From assembly GCA_964618975.1 (NCBI GenBank), contig CAZUDI010000051.1, positions 1-25,984 on the forward strand: a stretch of 25,984 nt of DNA, in the 5' to 3' direction. The stretch's first letter is position 1, and every line of letters starts with the position of its first letter. The DNA comes from CAZUDI01 sp964618975. GTDB taxonomy: Bacteria > Desulfobacterota > Desulfomonilia > UBA1062. Both the position numbers and the translations under genes were made by a program. The notes under the pieces were generated by a model. The model was not told the origin of the DNA. It made no database searches and saw nothing but the letters and a program-made list of their open reading frames with translations. Positions 1 through 9,600 of the stretch are shown here, piece after piece.

Positions 1-328
1 TCTGGGCAATGATCGTGCAGTAGTTACCCATCATCACGTGCCTGCCGATGGTGATAGTCGCATGGTTGCCGCCGATACCCGCATAGGCGCCGATATTGGC
101 GTGATCCCGCATGATGATGTTGCTCCCGTTGCCGAAGCTGGCCCCCTGGCCTACACCGATGATACGGGCCGATTCCAGAAACAGCGGGCGGCATACCAGC
201 ACCCGGAAACGACCGAACCACCTGCCGAGAAAAGGGGTGTCTCCGGGGAGATGTCTGGCAATGAGGCGGTAGAGCGTGTAACAGAGAATCTTCCTGATAT
301 CCCATTGCTGCCTGATCACGGTCATCAT
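1..328 (-). CDS. Hexapeptide-repeat acyltransferase, partial (3' end beyond left edge)
   Basis: This is the last visible gene of the exopolysaccharide operon, and its C-terminus lies outside the window. The reading frame begins at a double ATG (MMTVIRQQWD) and reaches the left edge without a stop. From about residue 60 it shows the I/V-G-x-x-x left-handed beta-helix pattern of bacterial transferase hexapeptide proteins (IIGVGQGASFGNGSNI, then IGAYAGIGG, ITIGRHVMMG). Family members such as WbbJ/NeuD-type enzymes transfer acetyl groups from acetyl-CoA to sugars, so O-acetylation of the polymer or a precursor is the likely role. It starts about 57 bases after the FemAB-like gene. No good ribosome binding site precedes the ATG pair, so a start upstream in the same frame is possible. 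The substrate cannot be read from the sequence. Confidence 0.75.
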   Translation of the reverse strand, partial: MMTVIRQQWDIRKILCYTLYRLIARHLPGDTPFLGRWFGRFRVLVCRPLFLESARIIGVGQGASFGNGSNIIMRDHANIGAYAGIGGNHATITIGRHVMMGNYCTIIAQ

Positions 329-385
329 ATAAAAGGTTCTGCCGCCTTGGAGCCACCAGCACTCCGACCTCTGTGCAGACCGAGA

Positions 386-1561
386 TCAGGGGGCCCCGAC
401 GCGTCCTGCACCACCACCCTCGTCCTCCCTGCGGACCATCCTGCGCACCGCACCCACGAAGGAGCGGAAGGCGGCATGGCCGGAGACGAGCAGGGCATGG
501 GAGAGATCCCTCTTCAACAGGTAGACCGAGGCATCCCGGCCATGCAGATTGGCAAACTCCTGCTTGTAGCGTGCATGGCCCACCCCGAAATTGAGATACT
601 GCGGAGGCTTGTACCCGATGAGGTCTTCGATCAGCAGATAGACCAGCAACGCCCCGGGTGAAAAGGGGGCATAGGATGCATCATAGGCCACCTCGTTGTA
701 ATGATAGACTTCCCGGTACTGACATCCGACCACGAAGGCATATGGCTGCGCCTCACCCTCCAGGAGATAGGCCCGCAGAACTCCGCGACGGGCCAGGTCT
801 CCCAGCCTGGCGACAAAGGCGGGCGTGTTGTCGATGCGCACGCCGATACGCCTCTCCTGCCATGAGTTGCGGGCCACCCGGGAAGCACCTTCCAGAAAGT
901 GCGGAACCTGATCTTCGCGTTCCACGCGCATCACCTGCAGACGGCCGCCATGTTCCTGCAATTTTTTCAGCTTTCTGCGGTAAAGGTTCCTCTTTTTGGA
1001 ACTGAACCGGGCGAGATAGGCATCGAAGGTTTCCGGCAGCCGGGAGATGTGGAAGGCGCGCAGTCCGTCGGGGACATAGACGATCATGTCCGGGTGATTT
1101 CTACCGGCATGCTCGAGGTAACGCCAGAGGGCGCTGTCCTCGGGCACACTGTCCAAATAGATGCATTCACACCCGGGAAAGCCCTGCCATATGTCCTGAA
1201 AGACCTGTTCCATCAGGCCTTCACCGTCCCTGAGCAGGGGGAGGCTGCCCAGCACACTGACCGTATGCAGGGTCTTCTGCCAGAGGGGCCGCGCCCGGAT
1301 GTCGAAGACCAGCCGGTGCTCGCCCTCGAGGATTGGCAGGACCCCGACCACCGAACCCCCGTCGGCCTGCACGATACCTACCCGCAGGCTTGTCTCGGGT
1401 GCGGTCGCCCTGAGATGGCTCACCCATACCGGCGACTGGTAGAGCGCATCCAGATGCGCGCACTCACCGAGCAGGTCCTCCCAGCGTTCCCGCACCTCCG
1501 GCGCCTCCCACTGCCGGGGTGTATCCAGAAAATGTGTTTCAGGTCCTGTGCGTGTCTGCAT
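386..1561 (-). CDS. FemAB-like / GNAT acyltransferase of the exopolysaccharide locus
   Basis: A 391-residue protein of the FemAB/CelD-BcsL type, with two GNAT-like halves. The basic segment FSSKKRNLYRRKL (about residues 186-198) is the hallmark entry to the second, Acetyltransf_6-like half. The C-terminal half contains the VYHYNEVAYD...SPGALLVYLLIEDLI stretch typical of this group (about 285-320). Such proteins are found in many exosortase-associated and other exopolysaccharide loci, where they probably transfer an acyl or aminoacyl group. The exact acceptor is not known here. The ATG is the only possible start: an in-frame TGA lies five codons upstream, and AAGG/GGAG just before the ATG gives a ribosome binding site. 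It follows the deacetylase gene after about 180 bases and precedes the hexapeptide acyltransferase. It is cytoplasmic, with no signal peptide or membrane segment. Confidence 0.8.
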   Translation of the reverse strand: MQTRTGPETHFLDTPRQWEAPEVRERWEDLLGECAHLDALYQSPVWVSHLRATAPETSLRVGIVQADGGSVVGVLPILEGEHRLVFDIRARPLWQKTLHTVSVLGSLPLLRDGEGLMEQVFQDIWQGFPGCECIYLDSVPEDSALWRYLEHAGRNHPDMIVYVPDGLRAFHISRLPETFDAYLARFSSKKRNLYRRKLKKLQEHGGRLQVMRVEREDQVPHFLEGASRVARNSWQERRIGVRIDNTPAFVARLGDLARRGVLRAYLLEGEAQPYAFVVGCQYREVYHYNEVAYDASYAPFSPGALLVYLLIEDLIGYKPPQYLNFGVGHARYKQEFANLHGRDASVYLLKRDLSHALLVSGHAAFRSFVGAVRRMVRREDEGGGAGRVGAP

Positions 1562-1741
1562 AGGCTCCAGCCTTCAAGGCCGGCTTCCCCGTCACCATCT
1601 CTCCCAAGCGCTCCGTCCCGGCCCCGGCGGACCACCTGGCGCTGCCGGCCCTGTCTGTAGGGGCTTTTCCTCCTCAGAAATCACCCCTGCTCCGGTTTCC
1701 TGACCATATCCCCCGCAGCCTCAACGAGTCCAACCTGCCTT

Positions 1742-2452
1742 TCACAAGCAATCCACCCCCCGATAGAGGTCGATATAGCGCGCCTTCAGGGCTGGCAGTA
1801 TTTCATCCAGGATATCGATCACATAAGCGTTGTCGTCGTGCAGGAGCATGATGTCTCCGCGCCGCGCCAGGCGCAGCAGCTCTGCGGCGCAGGTATGTGC
1901 CTGATGCCGGTCTCTGCACTGCCAGTCATCCGCCTCGAGCGACCACACCACGGTCCGCAGCCGCAGCAGCTTGGGAAGGAGCAGACTGGAGAGCGTAATG
2001 CGCCCGTTGGAAGGTCGGAACAGGTGGGGCCTCTCCCCGGTGCGGACCTCGATGAGACGCTGACAGTGGCTGATGTCACGGTAATTATCCCAGAACCCGG
2101 GCTGCCTGTCGTTGGGATGCTCAAAGGTGTGGTTCCCGATCAGGTGCCCCTGCCTGCGGATTTCTGCGAGCAGTTGGGGTGCACCGGCGATGCGCCGGCC
2201 CACGACAAAAAAGACCGCCCGCGCCTCATGCGCCTTCAGGCGCTCCAGCACCTGCGGCGTCACCTCGGGATCCGGTCCGTCATCGAAGGTGAGCAGGATA
2301 GAGTCAGCCCCGTCACGGTTGAGGCGCCTGACAGCGAAACAACGCGGAACGAAAGGCTTGACGATTGATCGGAGATAATCAATCACATGCGCTATATTTT
2401 CCATCACAGGCTTGTCCCACGGTATTCCGTGTTTCAGGGCGGCCCCGGTCAC
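1742..2452 (-). CDS. Polysaccharide deacetylase (NodB homology domain)
   Basis: A carbohydrate esterase family 4 type protein of up to 236 residues. The family motifs occur in order: TFDDGP (55-60, catalytic base and metal Asp), HTFEH (108-112, metal-binding histidines), FRPSNGR (145-151, a variant of the usual RxPYG), WSLEADDW (170-177) and LLHD (203-206, catalytic His). Known members remove N- or O-acetyl groups from polysaccharides, here presumably the polymer made by the neighbouring glycosyltransferases. There is no convincing signal peptide. It also lacks the C-terminal DUF3473 extension of the exosortase-A-associated deacetylases, so a cytoplasmic action on precursors is possible. The GTG start overlaps the preceding stop by four bases (GTGA), implying translational coupling. 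An internal ATG at 2404 (MENIAHVIDY) is an alternative start. Neither start has a strong ribosome binding site. Confidence 0.85.
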   Translation of the reverse strand: MTGAALKHGIPWDKPVMENIAHVIDYLRSIVKPFVPRCFAVRRLNRDGADSILLTFDDGPDPEVTPQVLERLKAHEARAVFFVVGRRIAGAPQLLAEIRRQGHLIGNHTFEHPNDRQPGFWDNYRDISHCQRLIEVRTGERPHLFRPSNGRITLSSLLLPKLLRLRTVVWSLEADDWQCRDRHQAHTCAAELLRLARRGDIMLLHDDNAYVIDILDEILPALKARYIDLYRGVDCL

Positions 2453-3504
2453 AAACGCAGATTCGACGTGGTCGTCCGGCCCCTGCGGGGTAGACGGATT
2501 TTGGCCAGGAGGGAATTGAACAGTCCCGACAGGAAACCCAGGCCCAGACCGGAATGGATCACCAGGAAGATCGGCACCAGATGTGGAAAAAATCGCAGGC
2601 CCCTTTCCCAGGAAATCCGCACGGCCGTCAGCATGACCAGTGCCAGATAGGCCCCGTAGACAAGGGGAAGGATCCGCCTCAAAACCGGGCGGAAGAGTCC
2701 CGCAACGGGCAACACGGCCAGCCCGAGCACCAGGGCCGCGGGGATCGGGGTGCTGAGGTCGAGGGCTTCGGGATGTTTGAGGATGAATTTGCCTCGACCG
2801 AACCCGTAGCGCTTCATCTGCCTGAACAGAGCGCGCAGGTTTTCGCGGGGATAGTATTTCACCGTCAGGATCGGGCTCATGTAGGTCTTGAATCCTTGCT
2901 TCTCGAGACGGTAGTTGAATTCGACGTCCTCGCAGGCATCGAAGCCCTCGTCGACAAAACCGACCTTGGTGAAGACCTCCCGGCGATAGATCGCCCCGTG
3001 GCTGACCGGGCTAACCGGCCCTTCGGAGCTGGAATAGATCAGGGAGCCCTTCCCATGCCCGAGAAACGAGCTCCGGGAAAGGGCGACGGCCATCTGGAAG
3101 TCCGTGATATCCGGGGGGTCCAGAGGCTGAGCCCGGCCCAGACAATCCGCCCCGTTCTTCTCAATCGTGGCCGAGATGCCTGAAAGCAGCTTGCTGGTAG
3201 GGATGAAACAATGGCCATCGATGACCATGAAGACCTCCCCCCTCCCCTGCCGGAATCCGAGGTTGCGGCCGGCGCTCGAAAGGCGCTTCACGTTATCCAC
3301 CAGACGGATCTGCGGGTGCCTCTTCGACATGCGGGCGACGATCGCGCGCGTGGAGTCATCCGACATGCCGTCGGCGACGAGGATCTCATAGCGGTCGGGC
3401 GGGTAATCCTGCTGCAGGAGCTGTTCGATCGTGGAGGCGATAAACCTTTCTTCGTTGCGGACAGGCATGACAACCGTGATGAAGGGCAGCTCAGTTCCGG
3501 ACAT
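2449..3504 (-). CDS. Membrane-bound family 2 glycosyltransferase (ExoA-like)
   Basis: A 351-residue GT-A fold enzyme. The N-terminal GT2 domain starts with ITVVMPVRNEERFI, continues with VADGMSDDST (about 43-52), has the metal/nucleotide-sugar motif as VIDGHC (about 94-99) and the catalytic-base region FDACEDVEFNYRL (about 188-200). Three hydrophobic segments lie near the C-terminus (about 253-268, 279-296 and 314-333), as in succinoglycan ExoA-type enzymes. It would add a sugar to a lipid-linked precursor at the inner face of the cytoplasmic membrane. The start is well supported by TAAGGAGG followed by CAAC and ATG, in which the stop codon of the upstream GT4 gene is part of the ribosome binding site. 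Its own stop overlaps the deacetylase start. Sugar specificity cannot be inferred. Confidence 0.88.
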   Translation of the reverse strand: MSGTELPFITVVMPVRNEERFIASTIEQLLQQDYPPDRYEILVADGMSDDSTRAIVARMSKRHPQIRLVDNVKRLSSAGRNLGFRQGRGEVFMVIDGHCFIPTSKLLSGISATIEKNGADCLGRAQPLDPPDITDFQMAVALSRSSFLGHGKGSLIYSSSEGPVSPVSHGAIYRREVFTKVGFVDEGFDACEDVEFNYRLEKQGFKTYMSPILTVKYYPRENLRALFRQMKRYGFGRGKFILKHPEALDLSTPIPAALVLGLAVLPVAGLFRPVLRRILPLVYGAYLALVMLTAVRISWERGLRFFPHLVPIFLVIHSGLGLGFLSGLFNSLLAKIRLPRRGRTTTSNLRL

Positions 3505-3513
3505 GTTGCCTCC

Positions 3514-4665
3514 TTACTCACACGAAACCTCTGCATATATGGATTCCAGCTCCTGTGCCTGTCTCTCGAAGGTGAAGTCCTGCTCGACACGCCTTCTGCC
3601 CGCTTCACCCATCGCCCGCATCCGGACGGGGTCATTCAGGCACTCCCTGATCTTGTCGGCGAGGAGGTCGGCCCTTGCGGGAGACACCAGGAACCCGCTG
3701 ATACCATCCTCGACCACTTCCGGCACCCCCCCCACCCTGGTAGCCACAACCGGTTGGGCACAGGCAAAGGCCTCCAGAACCACATTGGGGAACCCTTCCG
3801 TCAGCGACGGCAGCACCAGCAGATCCATGGCCGTAAAGATGGCGTCCAGATCGCGCCGGAAACCGGCGAAGCGGCACACATGCTCAACATCCATCTCGTG
3901 TGCCTGCCTTTCCAGACGGGTGCGGCACGGGCCGTCCCCGCAGAGCACGCAGGTCACCCCTTCCATGACTTTACTGACTCTCCCGATGGCGTCGATCAGG
4001 AAACGGTGGCCCTTTTCCGGGCTCAGCCTGCCGGCGGCGACGATCAGACGCGCATCCCGGGGCACCCCCAGGCTCTCACAGACACGTCCGTGCCGGACAG
4101 GGTCGCGGCACGTCCGGCCGTTTGCGGCGCCTACGGCATTATGGACCACCCAGCTGCGTCGGCCCCTGACCCCCAGGGCGGTCAGGCGCTCCTTCTGGCC
4201 GTGCGAGACGGAGACGATCCCGTCCGCCCGCTTGAGGGCCTGACGCTCCAGCCACTCATAGAAAATCACCTTCAGGTTCTCGCCCGTATACCCGCGCGAG
4301 AAGGCCAGCACCGGAAGGCGCCTGCGTCGGGCGGCGATCAGACCAAAGACGGCGGACTTGTAGCCATGGACACACAGGATGTCGACCCGGGCCTCGTCGA
4401 CGAGGCGCCCCAGTCTCACCAGGGCCCGGCCATCCCAGGGCCCGGCCATGTCTATACCCCAGGCGGGCAGGCCCCTCCGGCAGGCGTGGTCGAGGATCTC
4501 GCTTGGCCGGTTCTTCTCGTTGAATGATGCCACCAGCCCCTGATACCGCTCACGGTTCAGTCTCACCAGGTGTTCCACGATCTGTTTCTCCGGCCCGCCG
4601 AAGGCGTTGGAGGCGATCAGGTGCATGATCCTGCGGGGCTTGTCTTGCATCACGGCTTTACTCAC
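3514..4665 (-). CDS. Family 4 glycosyltransferase
   Basis: A 383-residue GT-B fold retaining glycosyltransferase. The N-terminal domain carries a glycine loop (NAFGGPEKQ, about 20-28). The C-terminal Rossmann domain begins near RLIVAAGRLSPEKGH (about 206-220) and ends with the E-x7-E donor-sugar motif EGFPNVVLE (290-298), followed by the family-typical PVVATRVGGVPEVVEDG. It is cytoplasmic, perhaps peripherally membrane-associated. It probably extends the repeat unit of the exopolysaccharide together with the two GT2 enzymes on either side. The longest reading starts at a GTG that overlaps the stop of the upstream gene by eight bases. An ATG at 4650 (MQDKPRR) is equally possible. Close packing on both sides indicates one transcript. 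Confidence 0.88.
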   Translation of the reverse strand: MSKAVMQDKPRRIMHLIASNAFGGPEKQIVEHLVRLNRERYQGLVASFNEKNRPSEILDHACRRGLPAWGIDMAGPWDGRALVRLGRLVDEARVDILCVHGYKSAVFGLIAARRRRLPVLAFSRGYTGENLKVIFYEWLERQALKRADGIVSVSHGQKERLTALGVRGRRSWVVHNAVGAANGRTCRDPVRHGRVCESLGVPRDARLIVAAGRLSPEKGHRFLIDAIGRVSKVMEGVTCVLCGDGPCRTRLERQAHEMDVEHVCRFAGFRRDLDAIFTAMDLLVLPSLTEGFPNVVLEAFACAQPVVATRVGGVPEVVEDGISGFLVSPARADLLADKIRECLNDPVRMRAMGEAGRRRVEQDFTFERQAQELESIYAEVSCE

Positions 4666-5866
4666 TCCCCCGCGGGGTACGCGCCCAGGGACGCTCTTCG
4701 TTCCCCAGGGCCGCCAGCAGGGTATGCCCCGCCAGTCTCGAAACGATCCCGGGGACCTGGAGCAGATAGGTAAGCCGCTCGGCCGTGATACCCAAACGCA
4801 TGATGCCGTAGAAGAAATACAGCCCCTGCATCAGTGTCACTAGCACAGCGACCTTAAGACAGCCGGCGGAGAACTTCCCGGGATTGAAAACGGCATTCAA
4901 AACAGACCAGAATATGGCGAGCAGCAGCTCACCCAGAACCAGCGGCCGGCTCAGGACGAGCAGGGTCCACCCGGCATCCACGAGCAGATTCTGCCTCCTG
5001 AGGATGCCTTCCCCGATCAGCCGCAGGGCCTGTTGCCGGACGAGGCGCAGATTACCGCCGGCCCAGCGGCTCCTCTGCACCTGAAGCTGCCGGTGGTCGG
5101 AGGCGGAGGCCGAGAGGACCCTCACCCCGCTCAGATAGGTCACCGGAACGCCTAACCTCACCAACTGCAGGGAATACTCGAGATCTTCGGTAACCGAACC
5201 GGCCTTCCAGGGAATCCTTAGCAAGATTTCCCGATGCAGGACCATCCCCGTCCCCCGCAGAAAGACTGCCAGGCCCAAATACGATTTGGGGGCGTAGAAG
5301 AGGTCGTTCTCGATCAGGTTACCCACGGCCAGGATATAACTGAGGGCATTCTCATCACGATTCAGGACGCTGTCATCGGCCTGCAGCACCCGGCACCCGG
5401 ATTCCAGATAGCGGTCGAAAACCTTCAGGGCCTGCTCTTCGAGCCGACTGTCGGCGTCCAGCACGACCACGGCGTCGAAACCCTGCGGCAGGATCCTCTC
5501 GAAGGCCCAGGCCAAGGCGTGACCCTTGCCCCGGTGCAAGGCATTCTGGCGCCTCAGACACTCAACCCCACAGGCCTCGGCCTGCTCCGCGGTGTCATCC
5601 GTGCAGTTGTCGGCAATGACAAAGACCGAATACATCTCATCAGGATAATCCAGACAGGAACAGGCGTGCAGGGTCTCCCGGATGATCCGGCCCTCATTGT
5701 GCGCCGGGATGACGACCGCAAAACGATGACGCGCCTCGGCCAGGGCTTCCCCCTGCGGGCGTTCCCTGAAGAGGCAGGCTACCAGGGCCAGGGCGTTATA
5801 GTACAGCCCGGCCAGAAACGCCGGGACCAGACAGACAAGGGTCATAATGTGCCCGAAGACCTTCAT
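4658..5866 (-). CDS. Membrane GT2 glycosyltransferase with QxxRW motif; first gene of the EPS operon
   Basis: A 402-residue protein resembling cellulose synthase/NodC-type GT2 enzymes. An N-terminal membrane segment (about 8-33) precedes the catalytic domain, which shows VVIPAHNEG (51-59), VIADNCTDDT (83-92), the D-x-D motif VLDADSR (135-141), TED (226-228, catalytic base) and QRSRW (264-268), the QxxRW signature of processive enzymes. Two or more hydrophobic stretches follow (about 295-328 and 335-360). It could therefore polymerise sugar, or add the first sugar to a lipid carrier, at the cytoplasmic membrane. It is the promoter-proximal gene of the minus-strand operon. The ATG has no obvious ribosome binding site, and an ATG seven codons downstream is an alternative. 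No flippase, polymerase or export gene is visible inside the window. Confidence 0.87.
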   Translation of the reverse strand: MKVFGHIMTLVCLVPAFLAGLYYNALALVACLFRERPQGEALAEARHRFAVVIPAHNEGRIIRETLHACSCLDYPDEMYSVFVIADNCTDDTAEQAEACGVECLRRQNALHRGKGHALAWAFERILPQGFDAVVVLDADSRLEEQALKVFDRYLESGCRVLQADDSVLNRDENALSYILAVGNLIENDLFYAPKSYLGLAVFLRGTGMVLHREILLRIPWKAGSVTEDLEYSLQLVRLGVPVTYLSGVRVLSASASDHRQLQVQRSRWAGGNLRLVRQQALRLIGEGILRRQNLLVDAGWTLLVLSRPLVLGELLLAIFWSVLNAVFNPGKFSAGCLKVAVLVTLMQGLYFFYGIMRLGITAERLTYLLQVPGIVSRLAGHTLLAALGNEERPWARTPRGSE

Positions 5867-6438
5867 GGTCGCTGTTTGTCGGACATGTTCATAGATTTGA
5901 GGGCAGAAGAGAGCCCTCTTTTGTCAGCGGCTATTAATCGAGAAACGATGTCGCGCCTTAGGACAGACACATCAGGGGCATGCACACCCAGGAAAGTTCT
6001 TATCTCTCCCTTGCGCCGCAAACAGCGGGGAATGTGGCAGGGAGCATTGGAAATACTGCTCCGCCCTCGCGGGTGAAGCTCCTGGTGAAATGCTCATCGA
6101 GACCAGCCCTCTCCCGATCCGGTCGAGGGGATAGGTTTCAGACGCCAGGGTGAACCTCGATAAATGCAGTGATGACACGCCCCCTCCCGAGTCAATTGAT
6201 TATATATTAATGGTGGTTCACAAGCATTCAAGCCCGGCGGTGCGCCGCGCAATTCCTGGTGGCCGGCCGCAGGCTCTCTCCGTGTGAGGTTATCCGTCCC
6301 CTCCCTGGCGGGTGCCAGACAAGAGGCTGTGCCTGAAGGCCCGGGCCTTTCCCAAGGCTCCTTTGCGAAGCGGCTAGGCTTGTCGGCCCTATTCCCTTCG
6401 TGTTCTGCCAATCCACAAAAATCGGCATAGCCTTTGGT

Positions 6439-6465
6439 CGCTGGGCCTGTCTCTGACCCCCAGCG
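6439..6465. repeat. 7-bp inverted repeat in the divergent leader
   Basis: CGCTGGG (6439-6445) is perfectly repeated in inverted form as CCCAGCG (6459-6465), leaving a 13-base loop. It lies about 180 bases before the LRR/Calx-beta start codon. It could be a regulator site or part of a structured leader. There is no poly-T tract, so it is not a terminator. Confidence 0.35.
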
Positions 6466-6577
6466 GAGGGTCGCAGCCGGCATTATGGTCATGTGGCAGA
6501 CTAAAGATTCAAAATATCGGAATGTTGCAGGTTATCCCCTGTCGTAAACCGGGATTGTATCCCTCGGAGGCTTTGAT

Positions 6578-6625
6578 TATGCGATCCTGGGATTATTATT
6601 TCCTCTATTCCATTCTGATCGCATA
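6578..6625 (+). promoter_or_regulatory. 9-bp inverted repeat just upstream of the LRR/Calx-beta ribosome binding site
   Basis: TATGCGATC (6578-6586) and its exact reverse complement GATCGCATA (6617-6625) are separated by 30 AT-rich bases. The right arm ends four bases before the ribosome binding site GGGAGG (6629-6634). In RNA this would form a leader hairpin that ends next to the site of ribosome entry. In DNA it could be two half-sites of a regulator. A smaller hairpin, GGGAT-TGT-ATCCC, sits just upstream at 6551-6563. Confidence 0.5.
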
Positions 6626-6641
6626 GAAGGGAGGTTGCAAA

Positions 6642-9600
6642 ATGAAATCTTTTCCTTTGACGACATCGAACGGGGCATGTCTTTCCTTGGTGCTCTCGTT
6701 CATCCTGATCGCCGCCACAACCGTTTCTGCCATCGACACCTCCGAGAGGGAGGCCCTGATTACCCTCTACAACTCTACTAAAGGGGACAGCTGGACCGAC
6801 AACGGCGGGTGGAAGGAGGGCGAAGGGTTCAGCGCCCCGGGTACAGAGTGTAGCTGGTACGGGGTCGATTGTTATGGTGGGAACCATGTCTATGAAATCA
6901 ACCTCCCCAACAATAACCTCACGGTCGGCATCCCGGCGGCGATCTGTGACCTCCCGCACCTCCAGGTGCTCAACCTGATGAACAATTCCCTGTCGGGCAC
7001 GCTGCCGGCCGAATTGGGGTCACTGAGCAACCTTGTTAGACTGCGCCTGCACAACAATGCCCTGAACGGCAGCATCCCGGTGGAGCTCTCTGAGCTTGAG
7101 AACCTGATCGAGCTCGACCTGGGCGACAATGACCTGGGCGGGACCATCCCGGCCGAACTGGGAGACCTGTCCCTCCTCCAGATTCTGGACCTGAGCCTGA
7201 ACGACCTCGAGGGGGCCATCCCGGTCGAACTGGGAAATGTAAGCCAGCTTGTCTATCTGGCCCTGAACGGAAATATCCTCTCAGGGGCTATTCCCCCCGA
7301 ACTGGGGGGGCTTGAGAACCTCGTGACTCTGGCGCTGGGGTGGAATGCCCGGACGTCCGTCCCCACCTCAGGCCTCACCGGCCAGATTCCCCTCGAGATC
7401 TGCGATCTTTCCAACCTGGAATACCTGCACCTGGCCCTCAACAAGCTGGAGGGGACCATCCCTCCCGAACTGGGCAAGCTCACCCAGCTACGCCAGATCT
7501 GGCTGAACGACAACCGTTTCACGGGAGATATCCCCATAGACACCGCCGAACCGGAGAGGGGCCTTGACACGCTCGGCAGCCTGGAACAGCTCTGGCTACA
7601 CAACAACACTCTGGAGGGGGGTCTCCCCCCGGAGTTGGGAAGCCTCAACCACCTCAAGGACCTCAGGCTCGGCAACAACCTATTCTCCGGCGGCATCCCG
7701 GACGAGTGGGGCGATCTGGCCTGGCTCGAGCAGCTCGAGCTGCAGGGCAACCAGCTCACAGGAAACATCCCGGAAGAACTCGGCGAGCGGAGCATGTTAA
7801 CGTTCCTCAATCTCGCCGACAACCACCTTGATGGTACCCTTCCGGTCAGCATGGTCAATCTGGCAGCCCTACAAGTCCTCATCCTCAAGGGCAACAAGCT
7901 GGCCGGGGCCCTTCCGGACCTTTCCGTACTGACGAACCTCCTGGACGATCAGAGCGACCTGCGCTGGAATGCCCTGTCCTGTGACGACGCGGACCTGAGC
8001 GCCTTTCTCGACACCAAGCAAGGGGAGGGAGACTGGGGAGGAACCCAGACCCTGCCACCCACAAACCTGGGGAGCGCGTCGTCAACCCCGGGCAGTATCA
8101 CGCTCAGCTGGGATCCGATGGTCTATACTTCGGACAGCGGCGGCTACGAGATCGCGTGGGGAACCCTTCCAGAGACGTACCCGGACGCGATCCTGCTCCC
8201 CGGCAAGACGGCATCCTTCTACAGCCTCTCCGGTCTGGACGCGGGGAGAACCTACTATCTGCGGATGCGTTCCTACACCGAGTCCCACGCCGATAATCTC
8301 AACAGGGTCACCAGTGAATACACCGATCCCCTCAAGACCACCACGGCAGGTGGCACAAGCCTGACGGTAGCCGATATCCAGGTCAACGAAGGCGACGCCA
8401 ACGCCCTCTTTACGATCACGGCCAACCCACCCGGAGCCTGGGACATCACCGTCGGCTATGCCACCAGTGACGGCTCAGCCCTCGCCAATGTCGACTACCT
8501 GGCAACGACGGGTACCGCGAACATCGCCGCGGGCGGGACGGAAACCACCGTTACCGTACCGCTCGTCAACGACGGTTTGATTGAGGGAGTGGAAAACTTC
8601 ACGCTGATACTCTCAGATGCCCTCAATGCCCATATCGCTAAGCCCACGGCGCAGGCCACGATCATCGACAATGACTACCCCAGTTTGAGTGTCAGCGATG
8701 TAAGCGCCGCTGAGGATACGGGGAACGTCACCTTCACCATCAGCACCAGCATGCCCATCAGCGCAGATATCATGGTTGATTTCACGACTCAGGACCTGAC
8801 GGCCACCGCCGGCAGCGATTATACAAGCACATCCGGGACGGCCACCATCCCCGGCGGGGAGCTCGAGATCGGCATCACGGTAAGCATTGCCAATGACAAC
8901 CTGGCCGAAGACAGCGAGACCTTCTCCCTGATCCTGGACAATGCCGTGAATGCCACGATCGCCGTGGGTTCCGCCGAGGCGACCATCATCGACAATGATG
9001 TGGCCAGTCTTACCGTCGCCGGTCTCACCGTCAGCGAAGACGCCGGGAACACCCTGGTCACCATCACCTCCAGCAATCCCTGCTCGCGGGATATCACCTT
9101 CGAATACACCACCCAGGATGGAATCGCGGTCGCGGATGAGGATTATCGGCCCGTAGCGGGAACGGCCATGCTGCCCGCCGGGGAAACAACCACGTCCCTC
9201 TCGGTGGAAATCATCGACGACACGCTTTCCGAAACCGATGAAACCCTGACGGTGACCATCAGCAATGCCGCGCACGCAACCATCGCACAGGCAAGCGCCA
9301 CCCTGACCATCTTCGATAACGACGAGGCCAGCCTGGTAATCGATGACCTGAGCACCGGCGAAGATGCCGGAAATGCTCTCATCACCATCACTGCCAGCAA
9401 CCCCAGCTCACAAGACATTACCGTGGAATACACCACCGAGGACGGCACCGCGGTCGCGAATGAGGATTATCGACCCGTAGCTGGAACGGCCATACTGCCT
9501 GCCGGGGAAACAACCACATCCCTCATGGTGGAAATCATAGACGATACGGTTTCCGAGCCGGATGAGACCTTGACCGTGAAACTCAGCAATGCCACGCAGG

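Larger units (their letters stand above)
5867..6641. other. 775-base divergent intergenic region between the EPS operon and the LRR/Calx-beta gene
   Basis: I see no convincing gene here. An open frame of 132 codons at 6094-6492 (minus) has no recognisable motif and no convincing start signal. The region must carry the promoters of both flanking units. An AT-rich island at about 6195-6225 contains a TATAAT on the minus strand (candidate -10 for the EPS operon), but no -35 box is well spaced from it. Two perfect stems are present at 6439-6465 and 6578-6625 and are listed separately. A small hairpin with four Ts (5899-5922, plus strand) lies near the first EPS codon. I looked for a cyclic-di-GMP riboswitch on both strands and did not find the GCAAACC/ACGCAAAGCC core. 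Confidence 0.5.

Noticed and set aside
3211..4527. 438-codon plus-strand open frame opposite the GT4/GT2 genes
   Set aside because: Antisense shadow of glycosyltransferase genes with all family motifs on the minus strand.
6094..6492. 132-codon minus-strand frame in the EPS leader
   Set aside because: No ribosome binding site, signal or motif, and its composition looks random. Kept only as part of the unexplained leader.
5867..6641. Cyclic-di-GMP riboswitch upstream of EPS or LRR genes
   Set aside because: A GTAAACC near 6545 and a TTCGCAAAG on the minus strand near 6365 recall the aptamer, but the rest of the core and the stem arrangement are absent on both strands.
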